DNA from: Plasmopara viticola | Lineage: Eukaryota; Oomycota; Peronosporomycetes; Peronosporales; Peronosporaceae | DNA: 64,000 nt | Assembly (NCBI GenBank): GCA_001695595.3 | Contig: MBPM02000053.1 | Span: forward strand, 1 to 64,000 | Reading direction: 5' to 3' | Shown here: in pieces, positions 30,787-41,559 of the stretch | How the letters are laid out: each line of letters begins with the position of its first letter | Numbering within the stretch: the stretch's first letter is position 1 | The notes under the pieces: model-generated | Told to the model about the DNA's origin: nothing | The model's input: the letters and a program-made list of their open reading frames with translations, nothing else | Databases searched by the model: none | Program-made: the position numbers and the translations under genes

Positions 30787-33450
30787 CTAAACAATCCATG
30801 ATTGAAGAAGAGTTTGAAACACTCCGGAGAGAGGGATATCCACAACACTGTCTTCCTTCAGCTTGTCTAAAAATTTGGCCCACATAACATCATCGTTCGA
30901 AATCTGCAACAATTGATTCAGTATCGCCTCATCGGCGTTCTCCTCTCCTAATAATATAGTCTGCTCGTACCAAGTAGCAAGCTCTTGATTCGTCAGATAA
31001 TCATAAGCAACAATGAGTATGTCCTCGTTTTCCAAAGCTGCTGCCGCATTGTACGGCTTTCCGATCCATGAGTGTAGAAGAGCACTCAACACACCAGAAA
31101 GTGCGTCATCTTTGTCCCGCAGCTGGTGACCCTCGTATCGTAGCTTCATATCCTCCTTTCGCAACTTGTTTAAAAGGCGAGCCCACCTCAAATCATTAGT
31201 CGATCTTTCTCGCAATTTTTCTAGCACGAATGCATTTGGATTTTCACTCGAAAAACGCGCGTACGCGATCAAGTTGGCAAAACTTTGACCCTTGAGATAT
31301 ACTTCACTCTCGATTAACGGGTTCGGCGAATTGGCTACTCCAGCTACGTCGTATGTCCAATAGGCCAACAGGGTTTTCAGCGAACTTGAAAAAAATGATG
31401 TGGACTCGCTTTCGCCTTCCTCCAAAATGTAGAACACTTTGGCCCACATGACTTGATTCGGCGATTGAGTTGTCAGCAAATGTGCCAGTAACACAGCGTC
31501 GGCATTGCCTCTTGATTGCACATATTTGTAATTTTCAAAGAAAGATGAACTTGTTAGATACTTGACCATTATACTGAGCGAATACGGTTCAGCTGCGTCA
31601 TCTAATTGAAGAAGAGCATCGAACGTTTTGGAGGCGACAACGGAAAACGCTGGGTCTTGTTGCAGCTTGTATAAGAATTTGGCCCACATTGATTCATCGT
31701 TCGACCAATTGAGCAGTACATAGACCAGCGTCTTGGCTTCATGGGAAGTCAGCAAAGTGAGTCTGTCCTGAAAAGAGACGGCATACTCCAGCAGGAACTT
31801 GTAAGCGCCAATCAACGCTGGCTGATTACCTGCAATTATAGCCGCATTGTATGGTTTTTCGATCCAGGAGTGGAGAAGAGCGTCAAACACACTGGACAGA
31901 GGAGTAAGGACGCTTTGGTCCTCCAGTAGCGCATTGAGAGCTTGGGCCCACACAATGTCATCGGTCGATCGCTCTCGCAATTTTTCTAGCAGAAATACTT
32001 CAGGATTGTCACATGAAAAGTGCGCGTACAAGTACAGGTCAAGGAAATTCGGATTCATCAAGATCTCTGTACTCATGCTGAACGAGGACTGTTCAGCTAT
32101 AGTAGCTGCATTGTATGGCCACTCTGTCCACGAATTAAGAATAGATTTTACGACATCGGAAAAAGGAGCGGACATGACCTTGTTGTTTTTCAACATGTAC
32201 AACACTTTGGCCCACATAAGTTCATCATGCGACTTCTTGAGTAATTCTGCCAAAAGCTCCGCATTGAAATCTTTACCGGTAAATAAGCGGTCGTCGTATC
32301 GAGAGAGTTTTGGACCCGTCAGATATTTGATCGCCTGGCTAGGTGTGCACTGGTCTTTTCCAAATATAATTGTCTCGTATGGTTGAAGAAGATGGTCAAA
32401 TACACTGGAAGGAATTGTAGGCATGCTTATGTCGTATTGCAATACAAAGATCAGTTTGGCCCACATGAGTTCATCCGTCGAATATTCACGTAGTTCCTCC
32501 ACGACCAGAGCGCCGACTTCCTTGCGAGTCCGTTCCACGTCGTTATACACTTTTACAAGTTTTGGACTTGTTAAAATCCTGACGGCATCAGTGGGTTTGC
32601 AATAACCTGCAGCTACTGATTTCGTCTGAAGAAGATTGTCAAACACACCAGAGAGAGGAATGCTCACAGTTTTATCATTCTCTAGCTTGGAGATAAGTCT
32701 TGCCCACATGATGTCATCCTCGGACCGCTCTCGCATTTTGGTCAACATGAACGAGTCAAATTCCTTTTTCCCAAGAATTTGGAATTTGTTCCAGATCAAG
32801 TGACCCACACGCCTCACGAACTCTTCGTCATTCCAAATAAAGGGAAGCTCTAATGCATCGTACAATTCGTTCGTCGAAATGCTCATCAACCACTTCTGTT
32901 CCACAGCGGCAGCAAACATACGAAATTTGTCATTCGCCCTTGCCTTTCCTGCTTCAAGAAATTGAAGGAAAGTGTGTCTGGAAACTGAGTTTTCCTTCAA
33001 TTGGGCAACCAATAGATCAAGCACGACTTCTTGATCTTTTGGGGACTTGATTCCAAACCAGATTACCAAGAGATCAAGATCGTTGTCAGACAGTGAGGTC
33101 AACTCGTTAATCGCATTCGCATCGAACATGTTGTCAAAATTCGGCATGGCATCGACCAGGAAGTTTTTCTTATGAAAAGAATCAATCACGTCTTTTGAGA
33201 TTAATTTACCTGCAAATGGTCGAAGTTCATTTCGGACGGCTTGGTCAACAGCCGAAGAAGAAATCGTTCGATCCTCGACATATTCACGATCCTTACCCGC
33301 TGTTGATAAAGTGGGCATCCTCACGTGTTGAGTTGGAGCGACAGCTACATTGTCAGACACAGCAACCTCCGCCGTGGGAGTCTCGGTTCTCGAAAGCAGA
33401 ACCAGCCCCCACAACAAGCTAAGGCGGCATTGTGGTGGCTTGACAGTCAT
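30787..33450 (-). CDS. Secreted W-helix repeat protein (RXLR/WY-type effector candidate) 2
   Basis: This is an intronless 887-residue protein with ATG at 33450. The signal peptide (SLLWGLVLLS, about residues 11-20) is followed by QHVR (41-44) and VEDR (58-61), the latter a variant of the EER motif. Eight W-helix units follow (DDIMWARLISKLEND, DELMWAKLIFVLQYD, DELMWAKVLYMLKNN and so on to DDVMWAKFLDKLKED). It aligns with the paralogues at 23794 and 47654 along its whole length, with the same order of units. It lies on the same strand as paralogue 1, about 4.4 kb away, and 270 bp from the end of the cytochrome b5 reductase gene. No stop or frameshift is present. A role as a secreted virulence effector is inferred from architecture. 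Confidence 0.85.
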   Translation of the reverse strand: MTVKPPQCRLSLLWGLVLLSRTETPTAEVAVSDNVAVAPTQHVRMPTLSTAGKDREYVEDRTISSSAVDQAVRNELRPFAGKLISKDVIDSFHKKNFLVDAMPNFDNMFDANAINELTSLSDNDLDLLVIWFGIKSPKDQEVVLDLLVAQLKENSVSRHTFLQFLEAGKARANDKFRMFAAAVEQKWLMSISTNELYDALELPFIWNDEEFVRRVGHLIWNKFQILGKKEFDSFMLTKMRERSEDDIMWARLISKLENDKTVSIPLSGVFDNLLQTKSVAAGYCKPTDAVRILTSPKLVKVYNDVERTRKEVGALVVEELREYSTDELMWAKLIFVLQYDISMPTIPSSVFDHLLQPYETIIFGKDQCTPSQAIKYLTGPKLSRYDDRLFTGKDFNAELLAELLKKSHDELMWAKVLYMLKNNKVMSAPFSDVVKSILNSWTEWPYNAATIAEQSSFSMSTEILMNPNFLDLYLYAHFSCDNPEVFLLEKLRERSTDDIVWAQALNALLEDQSVLTPLSSVFDALLHSWIEKPYNAAIIAGNQPALIGAYKFLLEYAVSFQDRLTLLTSHEAKTLVYVLLNWSNDESMWAKFLYKLQQDPAFSVVASKTFDALLQLDDAAEPYSLSIMVKYLTSSSFFENYKYVQSRGNADAVLLAHLLTTQSPNQVMWAKVFYILEEGESESTSFFSSSLKTLLAYWTYDVAGVANSPNPLIESEVYLKGQSFANLIAYARFSSENPNAFVLEKLRERSTNDLRWARLLNKLRKEDMKLRYEGHQLRDKDDALSGVLSALLHSWIGKPYNAAAALENEDILIVAYDYLTNQELATWYEQTILLGEENADEAILNQLLQISNDDVMWAKFLDKLKEDSVVDIPLSGVFQTLLQSWIV

Positions 33451-33720
33451 CTACTAGCGTAATGGCCATTCAGGTAAGGTGCTCGAAGATGCAGATACTG
33501 ATTCTGGGAGTCATTTCTGATCTGGCTCTAAATTGTATAGCCGAAAGCAATTTTTGTTATTGTGCCTTCTTCTACACCCAAATTTATCCGGTATACACAA
33601 CAATTTTATGTCGATGGTGCATGATCACAAAATTTGAGCAGCTTAAGGGTAAATTTTACGTAGTGTCCATGATAGAGCCGGATAAAAAGAGATATGCTCA
33701 GAATCCTAATTTGAAGATGA

Positions 33721-34960
33721 CTAAAACATGAAAATTTGTCTATCCTTATAGCCAATGTCCTTCAGCATCTGACTGACTGCATCGTCAAACGCTGGCGGAC
33801 CACAATGAAAAGCTGCTACATCAAGGGATGGCTCGGGCAACAACTCGGCGAGCAACATCTTGTCCAGACGCTTGCCAGCTTTGACTGATCCCAACTCTCT
33901 CGCGTCGTGTTCGGTGGCCTCGTGAAGCACGTGGTGTACCTTGATACGATCAGTAAACATATTGGCCAGCGGCTCCAATTGGGTAAGGGCGATAATATGG
34001 GCTAGCGAGTGGTTACAGTCCACCAGCGTAATTTTAACTGTATCATTACTGTTTTCCATACTCGCGCGGATTAACTGGAGCATGGGAGTGATGCCCGTGC
34101 CCGCAGCAATCATCACAATGTGGCGTAAATTTGTTAGCTTTGGTTGGCTTCCAACTGTCACAACTCCAGCGCTGGGATACCCAAGCACTCCTTGTGGTCC
34201 TAACATCTCGACCGAGTTTCCCACGGCTAGGTTATTCAAATACGTGCTCATGATTCCATCCGGATAAATTTTGACTATCAAGTCAAATGACGCTGATTGG
34301 GTAAATTTCGACGTTGGAGTGAATGCCCTTTCGATCATTACACCATTAATTTTGGCCCGCAATTTAAGGTGCTGTCCGGGCGTTTCAAGTCCTAAAATCT
34401 TGGTATTAGGTAGCGCGAAGGTAAACTTAACAGTCTGTTGACTCACAGTCTGTTTGTAGACGAGCGTAAAAGGTCGCCACTGAATTTTATCCAATGCGAT
34501 TCGAGAAGTGGCTGAAGTGGTAATGACTGTGTCCGAAATTAATTGACCCACGTAACACTTGTCCAACATACCGTGACCGTTAACCCATGGGTGCTTTTCA
34601 TTAAAGAGGTCAGTACAGTCGCCTCCAGCCGCTAAGAGCAGTTCTGCGATACCCCCAGGGTGGAATTTGAGATACGGTGTCAAGTTGTAAACTTTACCGT
34701 CCAAGACACTCCAGCAGTCGCTTTCAGTACAATGACGACTCACTTCTTCCATCGAAATATCGCGACGTGGGGTTTCACCACGAAGCCCTGCTAGATCTTG
34801 GCCCGACTGACACAGCTGCATCCAGTGCTATTATATGCATCCACATTTTAAAGCAAATTATGTAAAAGGCAGAGAAAAAATCACTTACCAATTGGCTGTA
34901 GCCGGGGGGTAGCGCCACCTTCTTGCGGCGCTGGACCATGGTAGGACATCCGCTCGTCAT
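33721..34960 (-). CDS. Cytochrome b5 / cytochrome b5 reductase fusion (NCB5OR type), one intron
   Basis: Two exons are read: 34960-34889 (24 residues) and 34815-33721, with a phase-0 intron at 34888-34816 (GTAAGT ... GATGCAG). The product is about 388 residues. Exon 1 carries RRKKVALPPGYSQL, the conserved N-terminal motif of NCB5OR (CYB5R4) proteins, and this is what fixes the splice model. Next comes a cytochrome b5 domain with the haem-ligand motif HPGG (LKFHPGGIAELLLAAGGD) and a second ligand His in the EKHPWVNGHG region. The C-terminal flavoprotein part has an FAD motif (ERAFTPTS), an NAD site (GTGITPMLQL) and CGPPAFDDAV near the end. It would pass electrons from NAD(P)H through FAD to haem. 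The CS domain found between b5 and reductase in animal NCB5OR is absent. Confidence 0.9.
34816..34888 (-). other. Intron of the NCB5OR-type gene
   Basis: This 73-nt intron has donor GTAAGT (34888-34883) and acceptor CAG ending at 34816. It falls between codons. It is supported by the family motif on exon 1 and the in-frame join. Confidence 0.85.
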
Positions 34961-35085
34961 GATAAATTTGGTCACTAGAATGCATTGTGATTGGATAAAA
35001 GTGTTTAAGCGAGTTTTGAGGTAAAATGAGGTTCCATGTTGTTATAAACTCTATTTATTCGAGATTGCCAGAATAGCAGCCATTT

Positions 35086-35845
35086 TTAAGAAGCAATCGT
35101 CGGCTTACTGCGCCGCTTTTTGGTTTTGTTCTTCGTTGATCCCGACGATTGTAGCTCGAGCTTCCTTTTTTGACCCTGTTGCTCTATTGATACTATAGCG
35201 ATTTGTTCTTCCCTATCAATCTCTTTTTCCACAATTTCTTCATTAGAATCGGCTTCTCGCAGCGCCTTTTGTGCCTTCAGTTCTCTCTTCATCTTCTTAG
35301 CTTCGTATTTCTGCAATCCCTCCTTCTTACGTCGTTCCTTTCGTGTCGCTTTAGCCGCTTCCTTCCATTCCAAGAACGTTCGGGTCCGCTTTGTGGCCAA
35401 TGCCGTATCCAGCCACTCTTGTTCAACTTGCCACTCGTGTACTAATACTTTTTGCAATAAGGTCGGGCTCTGTCAGCACAGTAGCTATTAAGCTCTTTAA
35501 CTATGAGTAATTGATCAGTGTCCAGCTTACCAGTACATTCATTTCGAGAAAGCCCTTGCAGCTACAATTCGACACTTTTTTGCGCCCTAAGACGTCAATA
35601 AATTTGTCAATGCAAGGGTCCCCACGACTATTAGTGTCGATGTTTCTGGAGCGGTACAAGCTCAGCAAGTTTGAGTTCTGGGCCTCGGTTGCGGCAATAA
35701 ACAGCAGCTGGAGGTCGCAACCCATGGAAATGACACGTCCATTGACGATCTTAAGCTCTTGCATCCATGCACGCAGCACCAAAACATATGTAGCGCGGTC
35801 GCGAAAGTGGTCAATGCGCACGACCATTAGCTCTACATCGGTCAT
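35086..35845 (-). CDS. RWDD3 C-terminal-domain-like protein, one intron
   Basis: Exon 1 is 35845-35531 (105 residues, ATG preceded by an in-frame TGA). A 61-nt intron (35530-35470, GTAAGC ... GACAG, phase 0) is followed by exon 2 at 35469-35086 (127 residues), total about 232 residues. Residues about 1-100 resemble the C-terminal domain of RWDD3 and relatives (IDHFRDRATYVLVLRAWMQE, SRNIDTNSRGDPCIDKFIDV, where the family has D-V-D-S-x-G-x-x-C-x-x-x-M). The N-terminal RWD domain of RWDD3 is missing. The second exon is strongly basic and coiled (WKEAAKATRKERRKKEG) with a Lys/Arg-rich tail resembling a nuclear localisation signal. The start is 111 bp from the end of the next minus gene. Function is unknown beyond a likely nuclear location. 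Confidence 0.75.
35470..35530 (-). other. Intron of the RWDD3-like gene
   Basis: This 61-nt intron has donor GTAAGC and acceptor GACAG. Splicing keeps the frame (phase 0) and joins the conserved domain to the basic tail; without it, exon 1 stops within 10 codons. Confidence 0.75.
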
Positions 35846-35955
35846 AATGTCTCTTCAGCTTTCGACGATTGGATAAAATTAAATTATTGCGCATGGCGTA
35901 CAAATTATGTTGTCGTGTTCGGTACTATATGACCACAGTATTTTACACACTTAGC

Positions 35956-38900
35956 TCAGCACATGAAGAGCGGATATTTGGCCCCAATTCTGTGAATGTT
36001 GCGATGCAAGGCCTTGCGTACCGGGATTAAGTAAAACTCAAGAGGCGGGTGGCTCGATCTCGACGAAGTACCTCCTGCAGGCAAGTCGGTGATACTGAAG
36101 CCAGCAGGCGATGATCCGGACGAGATAGGCGAGGCCGTTGCAGAAGTTGCAGGTGTCGGCGCACACGATCCCAACCGCGGTGGATGATCTGACAGGAAAA
36201 ACCAGCAACTAAAAAGAATCGAGCGGATGTCAGCAGGTGTAGTCAATGGAAGCAACTCGGCGGTTTTGCTTAAAGGCGTTGGTAACCAATTAGTTGCTCG
36301 TAGCAGCCGCATCAACTCGCACGTGAGCGTCAACTGATTCGCGTTACGCATATATGGAGGCACATCGAGATTGTCCACGCTTAGATCGCATTTGACACTG
36401 TTCCAGTGGCCTAACAAAACTACCAAAGCTGACTTTAAAACTGGCACAAGTCGCAATGATTGCGAGGAGCCTAGTACCGTGGATGACGAAACGATGGTAC
36501 GTAGCAACGGAAGGAAGACCGGAAAATGATTAAGCCACTGTTCGATTCGTAAGTCGTTATCAAAAGTCGATCGGTTCGGTAGCACATCCTTGTAGACGTC
36601 ATCACTTGGGATTCCACAGCATGGTATCACACGATCCAAAAGCATGTCGACAACAATAGTCAATCGACGTTCCAATTGTGCGTCTCTGTCAGTACACGGT
36701 ACCATTTTTGCTTGCAATGGCACATCAGGCATTAAATTAGCTGCTGTACCAGTCGATACAACAAGCTGAGCGAACAGATCTGTTGCGTATATGCTACACA
36801 CTCGAGCAGCCCGCATCTCTCGTTCCCAGGAAGAGTCCAATGTTTTACGATACGCCAATTTTGCGTTGGAATTCTTTGTAATCACTTGAGACGACTGCAA
36901 ATTCGTGCACTTGGAGCTAATCGTGCGTTCACAGCGTAGAATTTGACGCTCATCCAGTCCATCTTCATCATTCGTGTTTAAGTCGGCAAAGTTCACTCTA
37001 TTCGGGAAATGCGTTGGTACACTTGTTGCGGAAGTGGTACTCAGTAGCGCATCGAGCCATAACGACGCAAACATGCTGTGGACGGACGAGGGATAATGCG
37101 CAACACCACCATCCAACGCCAAAACACGGAAAAGAACCATTTTGAGTGTGTGTAGGCGACTCTGTAGATCACTTTTCAGAGTTATCACTTCACTTAAGCT
37201 CTCGTCTTTCTCTTGTACTAGAAATACTCGGTAGTGTCGGAGTAGCGAGAAAAACACACGTGAGAGCTTTCGAACACAACGATACTGCCACTTTGGATCC
37301 TCGAGTGATAGAAACGGTGTCTGAGATAGAAGCGATATTGCTCGGGAAGCAACGATTGAGTCTTTCGATAGTGCAAAATCAAGAAAAGTCTCGTAAAATT
37401 CGAGGCCAACCACACCTTTCCAAACGCTAAACGCATCTAAACTCGACCTCCAACTCTTAGCTCGAGCGAATTGCTGAATACACGACGTATTGTGATCTTG
37501 TAGTAGAATTGGTAGCTCAATCTCGGCGGAGCTTTGATCATTTGTACCATTCAAAGTCATTAACGTCTGGACAATCTCAAGAATGCGCCGCTGAGCTCGT
37601 ATGCCGGAAGATTTGCCTTCTTGCATGATGTTGCGCATAAAAGCCACATACTCAGGTGATGCTGGCGTCAGCAACGTCGTCAAGAGTTCACAAAGGGCAC
37701 GATCAGCCTCGTGAATCCTGTTGAATTGATACATGGGTGGGTTCTTTTCAAACTCGGCACGCAATAATTCCGCCTTAATCAATTGCTCCGTCACCTCTTT
37801 TCTTGAAATATATTGCGCAAGCAATATAAGCCACTCTCTCCACTCTTCAAAGCAGCGAGACGAGGCGTTTTTCAATATATGTTCATCATCGGTCATGCTT
37901 ACGTCGGAAAATTTATCGTCTGATGTTTCCACTGAAAAGCTACGCAGCGTAGTTTGACAAATGTAGGGAAGATACCGGTAAATGCCTTGTATGAAAGCTT
38001 TCGGAAGGTTTGATCGTGCAAATTGAATGACTTGGCTCTGAAACCATGCCACAGAAGTTGCAAATTGTGACGAAGTCTCAACTGCCATCAGCTTTTGCAA
38101 CAGTAATAAGAGCTGGAAGCCCGAATTTAAAAGCTCGTTGCTTCGTTGACAAAAAACTTTTAGCAACACCTCATTCAGCTCGTTCCCTTTCACACTAGTA
38201 TTGCAACCTTTCGCATCCTCGAACTTTCGCGCAAGTGCCATCACAAGTTCTTCCGTGACAATTAGGTGCAGACTATCGTCACAAACCTTTACAATCACGG
38301 CAGAGTCCGCAGCTATCGTTGCTAGTCGCTGCACTGTCCAGAGTGCTTGTTCAGCGTCGATTTGAACACATTCTTCTAGTATTTCTCGCATAATATCCAC
38401 CATCTGCGCCGAATTTTGCTTCGCCAGATACTCTAAACCCGGTAACAAGCCCTTCACATCCTGAGGTTTGGCAATCACTCGACGCGTTAAAAACTCCTGT
38501 ACCAAGTAGGAATCTAACGACGCAAGAGCTGGTAGAATCCACGTCCAATTCTCGGGCTTTGGTCTCGCTAGAGCCCACGTTGAGACTAACTTTAACAATT
38601 TTTTTTCCCCCTGTTCACCCATACAAAGCACAGCATGTTGAATTGCACTAATCGACTGCCCATAGAGTGGTTGTTGCGATACTGTAGCCAATGTTGCAGC
38701 CACATTAACACTGTTCTCGCTTTCCTCTACTACTAGACTCTGGATCGATTCCTTCTCGTTCAACAGCTCTAAAAAGCGCAAAGTGATTGTCACGACGTCC
38801 TCAAGCACATTTTGTGTAGCAGACGCGGTAATTGAGTGATGTAGCTGCTCCAGCGCCTTATGTACGTCAGCACTATTGTCACTAGCAGGTTTCGCGCGAC

Positions 38901-39222
38901 GAGTCTGTTTGCTCTTCTTCTGACGCTTAACCACAGGCGCAGATTCGTTCGAGAGCTTTTCTAGTGCTGTATAGAGTTGTTGCTGTAGCGTCTGCAACTC
39001 AGGAGTCTGGAGTGTAGGTAATTTAAGCGCTGGAGACTCGGACTCTTGATCAAAGCCGACGTCAGGCGGATTCATTAGGCTCGAAGACCCGGATAGATTG
39101 TCTACCGGTTCACGAGATGTATCGACATCTTCAAAAAGAAGCTGTGACATAGAAACGGCGTTGGAAACGCTGGAAGAGGTCGCGGGCGCATTCTCTGGCG
39201 CGGCGTTTAGCTGGATCCTCAT
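35956..39222 (-). CDS. Large helical-repeat protein, function not recognised
   Basis: This is an intronless open frame of 1,088 residues. I take ATG at 39222 (MRIQLNAAPENAPATSSSVS); the frame is open a little further upstream but only with a GTG. The first 100 residues are Ser/Pro/Gln-rich and disordered, with a basic patch (KRQKKSKQTRRAKPA) that could be a nuclear localisation signal. The rest is Leu-rich and alpha-helical with irregular helical pairs suggesting ARM/HEAT-type repeats. It ends with a conserved-looking tail (FYLIPVRKALHRNIHRIGAK). An Integrator-complex subunit such as INTS5 was considered because of size, helical character and location signal, but I cannot show it. Codon use and the absence of lesions over 3.2 kb show a real gene. 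It belongs to the compact minus-strand block with the two upstream genes. Confidence 0.8.
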   Translation of the reverse strand: MRIQLNAAPENAPATSSSVSNAVSMSQLLFEDVDTSREPVDNLSGSSSLMNPPDVGFDQESESPALKLPTLQTPELQTLQQQLYTALEKLSNESAPVVKRQKKSKQTRRAKPASDNSADVHKALEQLHHSITASATQNVLEDVVTITLRFLELLNEKESIQSLVVEESENSVNVAATLATVSQQPLYGQSISAIQHAVLCMGEQGEKKLLKLVSTWALARPKPENWTWILPALASLDSYLVQEFLTRRVIAKPQDVKGLLPGLEYLAKQNSAQMVDIMREILEECVQIDAEQALWTVQRLATIAADSAVIVKVCDDSLHLIVTEELVMALARKFEDAKGCNTSVKGNELNEVLLKVFCQRSNELLNSGFQLLLLLQKLMAVETSSQFATSVAWFQSQVIQFARSNLPKAFIQGIYRYLPYICQTTLRSFSVETSDDKFSDVSMTDDEHILKNASSRCFEEWREWLILLAQYISRKEVTEQLIKAELLRAEFEKNPPMYQFNRIHEADRALCELLTTLLTPASPEYVAFMRNIMQEGKSSGIRAQRRILEIVQTLMTLNGTNDQSSAEIELPILLQDHNTSCIQQFARAKSWRSSLDAFSVWKGVVGLEFYETFLDFALSKDSIVASRAISLLSQTPFLSLEDPKWQYRCVRKLSRVFFSLLRHYRVFLVQEKDESLSEVITLKSDLQSRLHTLKMVLFRVLALDGGVAHYPSSVHSMFASLWLDALLSTTSATSVPTHFPNRVNFADLNTNDEDGLDERQILRCERTISSKCTNLQSSQVITKNSNAKLAYRKTLDSSWEREMRAARVCSIYATDLFAQLVVSTGTAANLMPDVPLQAKMVPCTDRDAQLERRLTIVVDMLLDRVIPCCGIPSDDVYKDVLPNRSTFDNDLRIEQWLNHFPVFLPLLRTIVSSSTVLGSSQSLRLVPVLKSALVVLLGHWNSVKCDLSVDNLDVPPYMRNANQLTLTCELMRLLRATNWLPTPLSKTAELLPLTTPADIRSILFSCWFFLSDHPPRLGSCAPTPATSATASPISSGSSPAGFSITDLPAGGTSSRSSHPPLEFYLIPVRKALHRNIHRIGAKYPLFMC

Positions 39223-39336
39223 GATGAGTGGAGTGGTGTACACAGCTGTTTGATATATTTTTTATTATATACGACAGTCCAAATTAACAGCATTGCAATG
39301 TTCATCATTTACAAAGCGGCCACGTCTTTTTCGTGT

Positions 39337-39666
39337 ATTTGTATTGTATTGTATTACGTTATCGCGTTGCCAAGTTATGCACGTGCTAGGCTCAGTCTGG
39401 CTAGTTCACGGCATAGAGTGATGTTTGCATACGTCGGGTCTCGTTCGGCGGGCAGTGCAGCCAGCACCGAAATCGCGAGGGTCTTCCATTATTTTGTTTA
39501 GCTCTGACTTGGTAAGAGCCCAGGTGGCGCCCTGGTGCTGGAGACCGTCGCGTCGAGGGTGAGACTCGTTAGAGACCTGCAGATGCCCGAGAGCACCTGC
39601 CCGAAGCGCGCGAGCATTTAGCCCCCGCGCTTGGAAGGAGGGCGTCACCCCAACCTTTTCCGAATA
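39337..39666 (-). repeat. SINE-like dispersed repeat, copy 5
   Basis: This is a full-length reverse copy with tail ATTTGTATTGTATTGTATTACG at the low end and CCAACCTTTTCCGAA at the high end. TCTTTTTCGTGT is repeated exactly at 39325-39336 and 39667-39678, a 12-bp target-site duplication. It lies 114 bp upstream of the start of the 1,088-residue gene. Confidence 0.9.
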
Positions 39667-40125
39667 TCTTTTTCGTGTTTATGTGTGAATGACCTTGCAA
39701 TTGCAAGCCTAAAAATGGGCTCAATTGACGGCTTAAAAAGATAAGCTTTTGGCATAGCTAATCATGAAGCTTAGTACATTAAAAAGAATGGTACAGTATG
39801 GCTTAAGGGACAGTCATATATTCATATTGAAAAAGAGCTTTACACAGACGCGAGCTCCACAATTGAAATGAAGGTGAATTGCCTTAGTTTACCTGAAGTT
39901 CCGCACTGCTTCAGCTTGAATTCTCCAGGCTTGATGATTGATGCCGAAGATACTGGCGCGAGCAGTCGCTAGCTCAAATACAGCCGCATTTCGACAAACG
40001 AAGTTTTGCTTACGTAGTACAAGCCTCAGCGATTAGTCGTACAAAGCTTTTTTTTTAATAAAATCTTATCCAAATGGATGAAACTAATTGTCACGGAACG
40101 GCCGGTGCACTCTAAATGAAGCATA

Positions 40126-40305
40126 TCAGAGTCAAAGCGACTAAGCTCTTAGCTTAATTTTTCCTTAAACAATATCTTTAAGGTTGTGGTCCTAAAAATA
40201 AAACTGTGTGTCCTCTCAGAGTCAAAGCGACTAAGCTCTTAGCTTAATTTTTCCTTAAACAATATCTTTAAGGTTGTGGTCCTAAAAATAAAACTGTGTG
40301 TCCTC
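40126..40305. repeat. Perfect 90-bp tandem duplication
   Basis: The block starting TCAGAGTCAAAGCGACTAAG at 40126 repeats at 40216 with no difference visible over 90 bp. It is non-coding. A perfect pair in otherwise eroded sequence is recent, or an assembly artefact. Confidence 0.95.
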
Positions 40306-40743
40306 TCAGCCATAAAGTCGAATTGTTACCTTTTTCTCAGCTTGCGGTCGTATGTTTTTCGCTATCAGACTTACCTGTGGACTTGCTATACATATTTTCT
40401 CGTGGACTTGTTTTTGATATTCGCTCGTGGAATTTTGTTACGTGCTATTGCTATTTTCGTGTGCAACTTCTTCACCGTTTTTGTCTTATGAGCTGTTTGT
40501 CCCGCTTGAATGACTTTGTTGCTACTATTATGCTACCCTTCTGTTAGACTGTATATTCCACGTAAATAATCTCATATGTAGCGTCTTTGCCAGCCAATAC
40601 TGCCTGCAGAAATTGGTTATCCGCTTATTTAGGGGAGACTTTATCATCTTTGATACCTCACATATTTAATTCGGGCGCGTAATCGAGGCCGTACGTACAG
40701 CAGAAAAGAACAATAACTTTGCGCCAAGGTATTGGCCGACGAG

Positions 40744-41040
40744 CACCTATTGTTCTTCCCCGCCAATCGGTCCGGCACTCGTGCTCTTCCAGCCACGGCA
40801 TACTCAGAGAAATGCCAGTCATATCGATGCCGAGGACAAAAACGACTCAGTGCTGTCGAAACTCTTAAATTTCACCCTCGAGGCTAACGTTGTCCGAGCC
40901 CGTTGTATTAGCCAGTTCAACCAAAATTTACTCTTTTTTCTACTCTATGATAAAGCATGAGTCGGCCTATTTTGTATCAACGAAATCTTTTGCCACAAGA
41001 GACAAGCGGAAATTTCTTCACATATAGAGCCCACTCATAC
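40744..41040 (-). pseudogene. Ty3/gypsy retrotransposon relic (protease region)
   Basis: The minus strand reads LSMPWLEEHECRTDWRGRTI, matching the G-M-P-W-L-x-x-x-x-P-x-I-D-W segment that ends the aspartic protease region of Ty3/gypsy elements. Sequence further along (plus 40930-41040) is similar to 60100-60200, next to the second relic, so both derive from one element family. Frames are broken. Confidence 0.55.
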
Positions 41041-41164
41041 TTGATCTTATACGTTTATTAATTAGTACACTTGCGTGCACAGCCACCAGTCCTCCGCTCA
41101 TTCAAGAGTTGTCAAAGTCTTAAGAGCTGAGATATAATCATTGTTGGAACCCTATTACACTGTG

Positions 41165-41236
41165 TTTTCCTAATTCTGAGAACGCAACTTCTGCCAGCAA
41201 TTTTCCTAATTCTGAGGACGCAAGTTCTGCCAGGAA
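41165..41236. repeat. 36-bp tandem pair
   Basis: TTTTCCTAATTCTGAGAACG... at 41165 is repeated at 41201 with three substitutions. It is non-coding. Confidence 0.85.
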
Positions 41237-41559
41237 TTTTCAAGCAAGTAAAGGATCCGCTTCGTAGGGAAAATCGCCGTGATGACTGCACATAATTTAA
41301 TATGAATGTTTTTTAATTATTAGGGAATGTTAAAAATTGAAGCCATTTATTGGGGCACATTTGATATACCGATGGGGCGGACGTAAAGTCGCACAAATTG
41401 AAGAGACAACCGGCACAATGACGCATGATAGAAACAGGAAAAATTATAAAGTGATAAATTATCGTCGCATACACTTTCCCACTACCTAGTTCATCTTTAC
41501 GGATCACTAGTACTCCGCACGTATAACAATCGGTGGCGTAATTAACATTTTTTCATATC

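Noticed and set aside
34775..34975. Separate 66-residue ORF upstream of the NCB5OR-type gene
   Set aside because: Only its first part is coding; it is exon 1 reading into the intron. The frame before 34960 has no ATG.
39223..39243. Seven-codon N-terminal extension of the 1,088-residue protein
   Set aside because: It begins with GTG; the ATG at 39222 is the natural start in a eukaryote.
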